In this document: positions 5,431 through 14,900 of the stretch, in pieces
Layout: every line of letters begins with the position of its first letter
How positions within the stretch are numbered: position 1 is the first letter of the stretch
IMG/VR virus record: IMGVR_UViG_3300044949_000876
Coordinates: 1 to 23,213 of that record
DNA length: 23,213 nt
Strand: one strand, 5' to 3'
Source: a virus
Notes under the pieces: model-generated
The model's input: the letters and a program-made list of their open reading frames with translations, nothing else
Database searches by the model: none
What the model was told of the DNA's origin: nothing
Program-made: the position numbers and the translations under genes

Positions 5431-8400
5431 CAGAGCACGACGTTGGGGGTGATGTTGAAGCCATGTTCGGGGCTGATCCCCCGCACGTAGGACCTCAGCG
5501 CCATGTTCAGGAGGAACGTGCCATTTGCCTGATTCAGAGCGGCGGCGGTGATCACGGGGTTGTATTCCTTGCCGGTGCCGCCGACCGGGTTTGGTGCGCC
5601 GAAGGTGGCAGAGCCAGGAACGTACTTAGGCAGGATCTGCGTGATCTGATTGATTGCCAGTCCTGCCACCTTGAAGATACTCAATGCGGTGTTGTCAGGA
5701 GTTCCGCTGCCCAACCTGGAATCAGCGGCGAGAAACACTGTTGCGCCGCGCTCCTGATCTATCAGGCCCTCATTGCCTAGCAGCACACCACGGGTCTTGA
5801 CGGTGTTGTAGCCGTTGGAGCCGAACCGACCGACAAAGCCCTGCGAGACAGCGCCGGCGGACGATCCAGCCTGGCCTGTAAGGAACGACTCGCGAACGGT
5901 CAGGCTCCGCTTTGCATGGATGAACTGATCCAGGAAGGGGCCGCTGTCATTGTCGGCAGGCTCGGCGCCTGCACTGGTGAGCAGGTGAATGTGGTTTGCC
6001 AGGTAGCGGGTATCAGTTGAGTTCCGATACCAGCTGCGATCACCAGCGGCTGAACCTTGGTTGTAGCTGATCCTGCCGCCCATCTGATCAATCACTACGG
6101 GCTCGTTGGTGATCGATGAAAGGAACGTGTGGTGAAACTGCCGCCAGGTCCAAGGGGTGGCCACTGACGCTGATCCGTAGTGCGCACTGCCCGAATCGGG
6201 CACGGCATTTGTTACCCCCATGCCGGCGCTGGTGATGGCCGCATTCCCGCGCAGGTAGATGTTGCTCCACCGCAGCTGCACAAGGCCGTTGGTGGCGATG
6301 TACGGGGCACGGGTGGCGCCCAGTGATTCTTTGCGCGATGGCAGCGCCGGGCCGAACATGATCCCGCGCAGGTCCGCCACGTCCGTGCTGTTGCCCTCCA
6401 GCTGCAGCACCGGGGTGGTGGTCCAGCTGTCATAGGCCGGGCTGCGGCCATTGCTGATCCTGAGCTGGTTCAGGAACGTGTCAACGTTCGTAGTGGTGTT
6501 CGTGGTGAATGCACCACTGGGAAGCGCGACGCTGCCGGAGATGAGTTGCCCCTGAGTGATCGCCCCATCCGCCACCAGCTTGATCAGGTCGGGCACCCCT
6601 AGGAAGTGGAACCCGCCACGAAAATCCACGCCACGCAGGCAGCGCATCTGCCGGCCGATAGTGTTTACGTGCAGTTGATTGCCAGCGCTTGCGTTGTCGC
6701 GCAACTGCAGCACGAACGAACGGAAGTTCACCCGCGTGGTCAGGTTGCCGTAGCCCGATCCATCAAACCAGGATTCAGCAGTGGCAGGGTCGCCGGTTTC
6801 GGGGAAGATCAGCGGCCAGCCGGCTTGAGTCGGGTCAGAGGCGCGAAACACCACATTGCACTGCCACACCGACGCCGGGTCGTAGAGCCCCGGTGCGATC
6901 CTGATTTCTGCGGTCTGGTTGCCGCTGCCGATCACGGCGTTGGCGTACTCTGCTGCCCGCGCCAGGGTGGGAATCGAATCGGCCGGCGCGGTCGGCGGGG
7001 TGTCGAACATCTGATCAAGCGTCCGGTCTGCCGCCGTGGACTGCACGTAGATCGTGACCGTGCCGGTGGCGGCACTGATCAGCCGTTGCGCTTGCCGCCA
7101 GCGGTTCAGGCCGCGATACTCCACAAACGCTGGATCAGACTCCATCGCCGAGTCGGTGCTGGCGACGGCGCCGGGCAGCTCGGTCAGCTGGGCGATGCTG
7201 GCCACCCTGCCAGCGCCAGCGCGGTTGATTTTGGCCTGCGCTTGGCTGCCGAACTCGGCGGTGCCGGTGATCACCACGTCCTGCAGCTGGGCCGTGCTGC
7301 CCACCTGGATACCGTTCGGGAAGTCCGTCCTTTGCGCCTCATCCAGCGTCTGGCCGCCGAGTGATTCAGGGCTGATCGTGGCGCCCGTGGCGATGTCTTC
7401 GAGGCCCTTGGGTGTCACCTCGAAGCCGTCCTCATTGCTGCCCTTGGGCACCACCCGGCCGCCAGCTGCGGAGGTGAAGTAGTAGGTGAACTTATTGAAC
7501 TCCGAGAGATCGCCCTGCACCGCAGGCATGGCCTTCGAGTAGTTCCCGAAGCCGGCCCATTCCCACTGGTGGTTGTAGAGCCGGATCGTGCTGGGCCTGC
7601 GGAACTCCACCGCCCAGTTCCCCAGTCCGGTGGCAGCACCGCCTGATGGCGCCGTGGGGAAGTCCGTTGCGCTGCTCGGGTTGCGGTCGCGGCTGCCGGC
7701 AGCCCGCGGCACCAGAGCGGTATGGGCGGCGGCATCAGTGAATCCCAGCGCCCGCAGCAGGGCATAGGCGCCCAGGTAGTCCGTGGCGGTGCGGTACTGA
7801 TCGCGCACGGGGCCAGCGCCGGTCCAGATCGTCGTCCAGTTGATCCCCAGCGTGGTGGAATCGTCCGCGTCGCTGGTGTCGGTGTCGAGCACCAGGATGG
7901 GCGCCTCCTGGCTGATCGAATCCTCAGGGTTGAAGTCCGAGGGCATGTGAACGAAGCACTCGCCCCACAGCGCCGGGTCTGGCGACGCACCAGAGCTGAC
8001 GAACGTCCCCTTGGACTGCCAGTGCTTGCCGGCGTGTTTCACCACCGTTCCTTGGCGGTAGAACGTCGCGGTGGAATAGGTCTTCGAGGGGGCGCCGCGG
8101 CGGATGGTCACCTCGCTGGTGCGGGTGACTCCAGAGCCAGGCAGGGGGCCCGTGCCGGCGGCGGTTACCATCAGCACCTCCTCCCCGCCTGTGGCCAACA
8201 CCCGGCCGATCGCGCCGTTACTGCGGTTCGGGTCGGTCTGCAACACGGCGTCACGCTGCGGCAGCCTGGCGCTGGCGGTGTTGTTCAGGATCAGGCTGCA
8301 GCGCCGCTCAGCAACGGTCCTGGTGTCCACCACGCGGCGGAGATACACGCGCCTGCCCACCACGGCATTGCCTGCGGCCTCATTGGTGCCCGACTGCAGC

Positions 8401-10085
8401 GGGGCGGCTGTGATGCCGATCGAGGCCGGCGCAGAGCTGCTCCAGGCGCTGCTGCTCAGCGTGGCTCGCCAGTCAGCGCCAGCAGGGTTGTCGATCCAGA
8501 TCCGGGTGCCGCTGGCGAACGAATAGCCCAGGGACTGCAGCACTGCAGGATTGGTGGCGCTGCTCGGGTCGATCGCCAAGCCGTTGGTGAGCGTGATGGC
8601 TGAGCCGCTCACAGCGGCCACCACGCCCAGTTCAATGCGGCGAATGTTGGATCTTTTCTCGCTGAGATTCAGCGGCACCCGCACCCGGCCGACCGCCCAG
8701 TTTTTGTCCTTGTTGAAAGCGAAGCCTTTGTAGCCCTTCGCCAGGGCAGAGCAGCCGCCGAACGTTGAGTTGCCGCCGTTGTCGGTGATCTCCCCGCCGG
8801 AGTCCACCATCGTGACTTCAGACTGGCCAATTCCGAAGATTGAAACCTTCTGGATGTAGGCGTTGCTGATTGCCGAGATGTGCCGGGTTTGGCGTGCAGG
8901 ATTGCGCCGCACATTGTCGGGCGCTGCGTTGATGTACTTCTGGTAATCCTGCGGGGTGTTGGTCAGGCTTACCCAGTTGCCGCCTTCGTAGACCTGCCAG
9001 CAGCGCATGTCGGCCTGCTGGTTGGTGCCGGTGAAGTTGGCGCACACCATGCTGCGCAGACCACTCAGCTTGTTGCCATCCCAGAACGCCCCGCACATGC
9101 CGTAGTCGGAGCGGACCGACACGTTGAAGATGTACGGGCTGGCGCCCCTGGTGGTGTCCCACTGCGAGTTGGGCGCCTGGCTCTGATCGATCGGGCCGAC
9201 GATCTCATACTCACTGGCGCGGGCTGCCAACAAGGCGCTGCCCAAGTTGGCGCCAGTGCCAACGGTGGATTGGATCTTGGCGTAGAACGTATCAAGCTCG
9301 GTCTTACTGGCGGGGTGGAACACGTCCAGCAGGTGGACAGATTCGGTATGCCCGATCTTGTCCATTGCGGTGTAGTCGAAGAAGAATCCCGTGCCCGAGA
9401 CCTTCAGGATGCTGCGGCGGTTGCTGTAGTCCGCGCCCTCATCCGCCACCGCCGGCACCCAATTCGGGCGGATGGTGGTCTTGCGCAAGTCCAGCCCGCG
9501 CATCGAACACCCACGCGGCAGCAGCACGCCGCCAGTCGAGGGGTTGAATGCGATCAGCTCGGCCGGGGTCGGATCCTTCGCCGTGCCCCAGCTCGCCAGG
9601 CTGGTAGACCCGCTGCCGGGATCGTTCAGGGCGATGTGGACACCACCGCTGAGCACGATCGTCACGCAGTCCACGTGCGCCCGTGGATCGCTGTAGGTGT
9701 ACCAGCTTTTGCTGGTGATGATCGCCGCCTCGATCGCGGCGCGGTTGATGGTGCGGAAGGGCCGCGCTGAGGTGTATCCACACTCCAGGCGCTGCAGCTC
9801 AATCCGCTTCAGCTTCTGCTGGATGATCTCCGCATCGGTTGCGCCGGCTTCGTGGCTGTTGTAGGCGCCGCCAACGAATCGGTCTGAGCCTATGTACGGA
9901 TCAACGTAGAGGGTGAATGGTGCATTCAGGGGGTCAGCAACCGCAAGCGCACCCGCCACCACCCGAGCATTGCCGCCCAGCTGGCGGAGCATGTCGATCA
10001 GGACGGCGATCTGCCCCTTTGCCTCCGCCTGGCTGGCAGCCACGTCAAGGGCGCCGCTTTGCCCTGCCCGCTGCAGCTGGCTCAT
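5430..10085 (-). CDS. very large tail fibre / adhesin with probable beta-helix modules
   Basis: This 1551-aa protein is the largest gene in the window. It starts with a short predicted helix (DVAASQAEAKGQIAVLIDML) that could trimerise or anchor it. A module from about residue 57 opens with TLYVDPYIGSD and continues with ARPFRTINRAAIEAAII and VTIVLSGGVHIAL. A second module from about 1005 repeats the layout with VTIYVQSTAADRT, SIPTLARAAEYANAVI and AEIRIAPGLYDP. Both follow the opening pattern of right-handed parallel beta-helix (pectate-lyase-like, DUF1565-type) proteins. Between them lie Ser/Thr/Asn/Gly-rich strands. Position after the tail tip and before lysis fits a receptor-binding appendage. 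Enzymatic activity cannot be judged. The stop overlaps a 58-aa gene (TGATG). Confidence 0.7.
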   Translation of the reverse strand: MSQLQRAGQSGALDVAASQAEAKGQIAVLIDMLRQLGGNARVVAGALAVADPLNAPFTLYVDPYIGSDRFVGGAYNSHEAGATDAEIIQQKLKRIELQRLECGYTSARPFRTINRAAIEAAIITSKSWYTYSDPRAHVDCVTIVLSGGVHIALNDPGSGSTSLASWGTAKDPTPAELIAFNPSTGGVLLPRGCSMRGLDLRKTTIRPNWVPAVADEGADYSNRRSILKVSGTGFFFDYTAMDKIGHTESVHLLDVFHPASKTELDTFYAKIQSTVGTGANLGSALLAARASEYEIVGPIDQSQAPNSQWDTTRGASPYIFNVSVRSDYGMCGAFWDGNKLSGLRSMVCANFTGTNQQADMRCWQVYEGGNWVSLTNTPQDYQKYINAAPDNVRRNPARQTRHISAISNAYIQKVSIFGIGQSEVTMVDSGGEITDNGGNSTFGGCSALAKGYKGFAFNKDKNWAVGRVRVPLNLSEKRSNIRRIELGVVAAVSGSAITLTNGLAIDPSSATNPAVLQSLGYSFASGTRIWIDNPAGADWRATLSSSAWSSSAPASIGITAAPLQSGTNEAAGNAVVGRRVYLRRVVDTRTVAERRCSLILNNTASARLPQRDAVLQTDPNRSNGAIGRVLATGGEEVLMVTAAGTGPLPGSGVTRTSEVTIRRGAPSKTYSTATFYRQGTVVKHAGKHWQSKGTFVSSGASPDPALWGECFVHMPSDFNPEDSISQEAPILVLDTDTSDADDSTTLGINWTTIWTGAGPVRDQYRTATDYLGAYALLRALGFTDAAAHTALVPRAAGSRDRNPSSATDFPTAPSGGAATGLGNWAVEFRRPSTIRLYNHQWEWAGFGNYSKAMPAVQGDLSEFNKFTYYFTSAAGGRVVPKGSNEDGFEVTPKGLEDIATGATISPESLGGQTLDEAQRTDFPNGIQVGSTAQLQDVVITGTAEFGSQAQAKINRAGAGRVASIAQLTELPGAVASTDSAMESDPAFVEYRGLNRWRQAQRLISAATGTVTIYVQSTAADRTLDQMFDTPPTAPADSIPTLARAAEYANAVIGSGNQTAEIRIAPGLYDPASVWQCNVVFRASDPTQAGWPLIFPETGDPATAESWFDGSGYGNLTTRVNFRSFVLQLRDNASAGNQLHVNTIGRQMRCLRGVDFRGGFHFLGVPDLIKLVADGAITQGQLISGSVALPSGAFTTNTTTNVDTFLNQLRISNGRSPAYDSWTTTPVLQLEGNSTDVADLRGIMFGPALPSRKESLGATRAPYIATNGLVQLRWSNIYLRGNAAITSAGMGVTNAVPDSGSAHYGSASVATPWTWRQFHHTFLSSITNEPVVIDQMGGRISYNQGSAAGDRSWYRNSTDTRYLANHIHLLTSAGAEPADNDSGPFLDQFIHAKRSLTVRESFLTGQAGSSAGAVSQGFVGRFGSNGYNTVKTRGVLLGNEGLIDQERGATVFLAADSRLGSGTPDNTALSIFKVAGLAINQITQILPKYVPGSATFGAPNPVGGTGKEYNPVITAAALNQANGTFLLNMALRSYVRGISPEHGFNITPNVVL

Positions 10086-10109
10086 CTGGTTACGGCGGCT
10101 CGATTCCTG

Positions 10110-10127
10110 CCCTCAGGCTATGGAGCC
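10110..10127 (-). repeat. gene-end repeat, copy 3 (18 bp)
   Basis: Identical 18-mer to 22315-22332, covering the TAG stop of the 347-aa tail gene and preceding the 32-base gap before the fibre gene. Confidence 0.6.
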
Positions 10128-11161
10128 TCCTTTGCCAGCCTGATCTGGCCGGTCGCCACGAACTGCGCTGAGATCAGGATCACGTCGGTGGCGCTGGTGT
10201 TCACTGCCGTCTTGCCCAGCAGGATGTCGGTTTCGTAGAAGATCCGCTCTCGCACGTGGGTGGCCACGTTGCTAGTCCGCTGATCCACCAGCTGGAACCG
10301 AGCGCGGGCCTTGCTGCCCTGGCTGGTGAGCATCATTAGCCGGAGCATTCCTAGGCCGCTCTGCTCCCCTACTACGCGGCTGTGATCCATCTCCCCGTTG
10401 AACGATCCAGCGCCGCGCAAGGCACCCTTGGCGTACTCACCGAACGCCTGGCCGATCGCTTCCTGGTCCAACTGGGCCGCGTCCATCTCGAACACCCACC
10501 CGGTCAGATCGCACTGCATCAGCCAGCCGCGAGCCTCTGCATCCGCTGCCGTGTCGGCCAGCACCTGCGGCACCGGTGCCAGGTTCTGGGCCGGCTGCTC
10601 ACCATCGGTGATCTCCGCGTCGCCGATCGCCTGCAGCAGGGCCAGCGCTGCGGCCTCGTATCCGGAGCGGCTGGAGGCCGGCAGGATCAGCATTGGGCCG
10701 GGTGAGACATTGCGCAGCGGGATTAGGCCCTGGCTGCCGCCATTGATCGCGTCGAGCTCGGTGGAGTAGAACCGCACATCGTCCATCTCATCGCGGTGGA
10801 TGTAGGCCGTCGCGGCCTGCTGAAACCCGACCGTCTGCGCCGACTCCCAGAACCGCGCCGATGGGTTGGCACTCCAGAACCCGCCACCCGCCGTCCGTGC
10901 TGCCAGCGCAGGGCCCACGGCGGTCTGCCCGCCAGTCCAGAACGCATGGCCATCGGGGCAGGGCGCCGCGCCGTTGATGCCGATCCCGAGTGGCACGCCG
11001 CGCAGGCTCACCAGCAGCACCTCATCGCCCGACTGAAACGCCAGATCGGTCAGGTCCAGCGATGGTGATGTGCCGCGCTGCAGCCGCTGATCAGCCAGCG
11101 CTGTAGGCGCGGGCCACTCGCGGCTGAACTGAACAATTCCCTTGCGGCCTTCGACAGCCAT
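10118..11161 (-). CDS. distal tail structural protein, hypothetical
   Basis: This 347-aa protein begins MAVEGRKGIVQFSREWPAPT. The N-terminal part (to about residue 60) contains SGDEVLLVSLRGVPLGI. The middle is Ala/Gly-rich with GGGFWSANPSARFWESAQTV. The last 100 residues (GAGSFNGEMDHSRVVGEQSG, then MMLTSQGSKARARFQLVDQ, then VILISAQFVATGQIRL) repeat the strand pattern of the preceding 131-aa protein, suggesting a related tube-like domain fused to an extra N-terminal module. It is coupled to the upstream gene by a TAATG overlap. Its stop sits in an 18-base repeat shared with the end of the tail terminator gene, and a 32-base gap separates it from the fibre gene. Specific function is unknown. 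Confidence 0.5.
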   Translation of the reverse strand: MAVEGRKGIVQFSREWPAPTALADQRLQRGTSPSLDLTDLAFQSGDEVLLVSLRGVPLGIGINGAAPCPDGHAFWTGGQTAVGPALAARTAGGGFWSANPSARFWESAQTVGFQQAATAYIHRDEMDDVRFYSTELDAINGGSQGLIPLRNVSPGPMLILPASSRSGYEAAALALLQAIGDAEITDGEQPAQNLAPVPQVLADTAADAEARGWLMQCDLTGWVFEMDAAQLDQEAIGQAFGEYAKGALRGAGSFNGEMDHSRVVGEQSGLGMLRLMMLTSQGSKARARFQLVDQRTSNVATHVRERIFYETDILLGKTAVNTSATDVILISAQFVATGQIRLAKEAP

Positions 11162-11556
11162 TAGAGAGCACGGCTGGGCTTGCCGCTGATCACGAACGAG
11201 ATGCTGACTTGGGTGCTGTCGCCCACACTGGTGGCGATGCCCTGCGAATTGATTAGCGCCGGCCCGGAGATGGACTTGCTGCCGCCCTTGTAGATCGTCA
11301 TTACCAGATCATCAGGCGTCTCGCCATCATCAAAGATCCGATTCATCAGGTTCACCGTGGCCTGATCGTCGGTCTTGTAGAGCAGCGTGGCCGATCCGCT
11401 GGTGGTGCGTTTGCCGTAGCTGAAGGTATCGTCCAGCTCGCCGACGCCGGTCGTCTCCAACGTCTGCCGCTGGGTTTCCATGCTGATGCTGCGAATCTTG
11501 GCCACCTTCTGGCCCTGGAATCGCACCTCACCGTGCGTTGCGTTGGCGACAGTCAT
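11161..11556 (-). CDS. tail protein with tail-tube-like fold
   Basis: This 131-aa protein begins MTVANATHGEVRFQGQKVAK, preceded by GAGG seven bases before the ATG at 11556. The order of elements is an N-terminal hairpin, a segment METQRQTLETTGVGELDDTF, then SGSATLLYKTDD, a helix and VMTIYKGGSKSISGPALI, ending in alternating hydrophobic strands (TQVSISFVISG). This resembles compact tail tube subunits of HK97/lambda type. A second tube-like protein placed after the tip gene could be a distal ring or fibre adaptor. The stop TAA shares a base with the next ATG (TAATG). The fold call is by pattern only. Confidence 0.5.
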   Translation of the reverse strand: MTVANATHGEVRFQGQKVAKIRSISMETQRQTLETTGVGELDDTFSYGKRTTSGSATLLYKTDDQATVNLMNRIFDDGETPDDLVMTIYKGGSKSISGPALINSQGIATSVGDSTQVSISFVISGKPSRAL

Positions 11557-11576
11557 TGGGAGGCCTCGACCTTTGC

Positions 11577-11963
11577 CTACAGTCTAAGTTCCGCTCTGAA
11601 TGTGCACCGGCAGGTGATCCGCCGGCCGCCCTGCATACGGCTGCCCTCAGGTGGGCTGGCCCAATACCACTTCAGGCCAGGGCCGGGGTTGAACAGGTCC
11701 ACGTCGGTGAGATTCTTGCCAACGATCGCAGGGAACGTCACGTCGAACACCTTGCCCCGTGCTGCCGTGTGCGCCGCTTTGATCAGCGCATAGGCCGCCT
11801 GGGTGATGTTGGCGAACTCCAGGGTCATCGGCGCATCGCTGGCGCGGTCGCCCCACTGACGCACCGACCGCACGCCGGACTGTGAGCGCATCTCGGTCAC
11901 GGGGAAGTCCGGCTCGCCAAACTCGTGGCCGGTGGGTTGGATCTCGGGGAATTGAACCGTCAT
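11577..11963 (-). CDS. distal tail protein, hypothetical
   Basis: Start taken at ATG 11963 (128 aa, MTVQFPEIQPTGHEFGEPDF) because it overlaps the gpJ-like stop as ATGA. An ATG four codons earlier gives no better signal. The protein contains a Trp/Tyr-rich turn (PGPGLKWYWASPPEGS) and ends in alternating strand residues (RRITCRCTFRAELRL), suggesting a small beta-sandwich. Residues around 40-75 (DAPMTLEFANITQAAYALIK) look like a strand followed by a helix. I do not recognise the family. Its place between the tip protein and the fibre suggests a component that attaches side fibres or finishes the tip. Confidence 0.55.
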   Translation of the reverse strand: MTVQFPEIQPTGHEFGEPDFPVTEMRSQSGVRSVRQWGDRASDAPMTLEFANITQAAYALIKAAHTAARGKVFDVTFPAIVGKNLTDVDLFNPGPGLKWYWASPPEGSRMQGGRRITCRCTFRAELRL

Positions 11964-14900
11964 TGGATCACCCACGCGCCTGCTGTATCCCAGTCTGCCG
12001 CCACCAACAGGACGCCCGCATTGTTGATCGGCATGTGCACCGCTTCGATCTCATAGACGCCATCCTCGGTCGGGGTGATCCGGCTGATCTGATAGGTGCG
12101 CACCTGCGTGCTGGTCTGCTTCACGGTGAACATGATCCCGGCTGGCGATCCCTGCCCGTTGGTGACCGTCAGGGTGCCGGCGTCATTCACCGCCCCGCCG
12201 CCGCCCCAGCTCACCACGTCGTAGGTCCCGTTGGCCAGGGGCTGGGTGCTCACCACCGTGCCATTCCCCAGCACGATGCCGTTGTTGAACTGGTCGTAGA
12301 CCGTCGCATCCATCGCCACCCGGATCAGATCGCCAGGGCCCACGCCGGTGGTGATGCCCTCCATTCCGTCGTAGGTGGTTGTGAATCTGATCGTGTGGTC
12401 CCTGAACCTCCGCATCCTCAGGGCAAACTTCGCCACGTCGATGGCGTGGCTGCGGTTGGTGCAGAAGTCCGACAGGTTGATCGACTCCATCGGCAGGGTG
12501 TCGCTGCCGTGGGGCGCCGCCTCGCGTACCAGCACCTCGCGTTCCTCGGGGAACAGGCCGGGGTTGGTTGGGTTGGTGGAGCTGCGCTCCTGGCGCCACT
12601 TCACGCTGATCCGCGCCGGCTGGCGGTCATCAGGCGCGATGGACTCAAACTGGAAGCTGCCCTCAGCGATGTTGCCGGCGGTAAACAGGGCCTTGTGGGT
12701 GACTGCGCCGAAGGTGATGAACGGCACCAGGTCGTAGCGCCCGCCCACCTCGCGGAAATCGAGCAACATGGCACCGGCCGTGTCGGCGATCCACTGCCGC
12801 GGCGACTCCTGATCGATGATCACGCCACCGTCGAAGAAGTACCGCCGATCGCGGCACCACTGCGCTGCCGCTTGGAAGTTCACCAGGTTGATCAGGTCGT
12901 CTGGGATGGGCCTGGGCTTGTACTTCGCGTTGGTCAGCCGGTCCAGCGCCAGGTCTGGCAGCAGGTGCGAGGGGCCGGTGGTGAGGCTGTTGAGCAGCCG
13001 CCGCACCTCGGTGCCGCCGGTGACGTACCCGCTCAGCTGGCTGAACTGCCGCCACTCGAACGCCGAACGGGCATTCACGCCCAGCAGGCTGATGCCGGTG
13101 TACTGGGGCGCGGTCTCGTTCTCGCGGATTTCGTTGATGTAGACGATCTCATGCTCTGGCCCGTTGGCCGCCGTGGTCTGGGCCTCTTCGTAGACGAAGG
13201 CCTCGGCGAGCTTCCCCCAGGCGTCGAGGTAGTTGTTGTCATCCGGCCGCGGGATCCCGATCGACGGATCTCGTCGGGTGGTGGTGATGGTGAACTGTGG
13301 CCGGGTGCGGCTCACCGCCTCCCCGCTGCTCCGCCAGGTGACGCCGCCACTGGTGCCGCTGACTGCGCCGGAGAGCTTGGCGTCGAGGATCACTAGGTCG
13401 CCGGTGGCCGTGCCGCTGCGGATCTCCCAGCCGGTCAGGGGCTCGAACCGCAGCTCCCACCGCTTGAGCGATGGCATCTCCAGCCGCAGGTAGTTGAAGG
13501 TCGGCTGATCGCTGCCGGAGCGGATCCCGAAGCACGGCGCCAGCTGGGTGAACGCACCATCGCCGAACTCGCGGAACGACACCCGGAAGAACGAATAGCG
13601 CTCCTCTGAAGTGCTGATCACACCGCTCTGATACTGGTCAACGTTAATCCGTTGACCGCGCTTGATCTTGTCGTTTTCGCGGAACAGGCAGGCTCTGCCG
13701 TCAATCTCGGCCAGCGTCAGCGAGTCGCGGAAGTTGCACAGCCCACCGATTCGGATCCCGAGCGTGCTACGAATCCCGGCCTCAATGATCCGGCACTCGT
13801 TGGTGGTGCTCACGTGGCCCAGCGCACACCGCAGCAGGTGGGGCGCCGTGGTGGCCGTCTGTCGGGTTGTGTTGGTGGTCCCAGCTGCCGTGATCGTGCC
13901 GGTGCTCACCGTGGCCGCAGTGCCGGCCCGCACCACGCTGAAGGTGGCATTGATCGTCTGCCCGGTGCCGCCCGCGCCGTCCTCAGAATCGCTGACGAAG
14001 ATCCGATCGCTGGGGCTGCGGCCGGAGCAGATCGCCAGGGCTGAGCCGATCTTGTAGAGATCGCCTACCACGATTGCATCGTCCCAGGCCTTCTGCCGGC
14101 CGGCGACGGTGCTGGCCACGTCGGCAGCGGTTTCCTGTGCTGCGTCAAGCCCCTCGATCGGGAACACGATCAGCGCTTGCAGCCGCCGCGGGCTGGTGAG
14201 GGCGTTCACCGGGCCGGAGTCTTCATCTACGTCGCCTTCAAAGGTGTATTGATCGGTGCCTTTTTTCTGGACCGTGATCGTGACGTTGAACCTGGATTGG
14301 ATCGTCTGGCGGCTCTGTCCTGTCAGGCCGTTGTCCACCTCGATCAGGTACTCCACCAGGTACTGGCCGGCGGCGGCATCCTCGTTGATCAGCAGGGTCC
14401 GCACTGAGTCCACGTCGAAGGTGGCCGTCACCTCTACCTGATCAGTGCCAAGTGTCACGCTGCTCACCGTCATGCGAGCCGCGAAATCAAACCCGGTGAT
14501 CCGATCCTCGGTGTCTTCCTCGTAGATTTTCGGGGCTGACTGCAGCACCACCGCAGAGGTCCAGGTGGCGCCACCCTGCGTGCTCTGGAACGTGGTCAGA
14601 TAGTCGCTGCTGCGGTCGAGCCGATAGGTGAACGAATCACCTAGGCCGAACGACCCGGAGATTACGCCGGAGCGGGTTGAGTAGAACGCTGATTCCTTCG
14701 CCCGCTGCACCACCACGGACTGATCAATGTCGCAGGCAACGATCGCGTTGCCACTGCTGCCGATGGGCCGCAGCCGGGCGGTGAACTGCGGCCGGAGTTG
14801 CGGATTGAGCTTGAATCCCAGGTTGTTGCCGATCAGGCCGTAAACGCCAAACGTGGTGGAGGTGCTGGGCTTGCTGGTGGCGCTGAAGACCGCCTGATAG

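Noticed and set aside
8880-9770. 296-aa plus-strand frame, and similar frames at 6606-7364 and 7722-8603
   Set aside because: Codon-complement shadows of the fibre gene, with no start signals and no recognisable motifs.
11882-13396. 504-aa open frame on the plus strand
   Set aside because: It lies entirely antisense to the tail-tip gene. Its His/Arg/Ala/Gly-rich translation has no domain pattern. Long antisense frames are expected in GC-rich genes.
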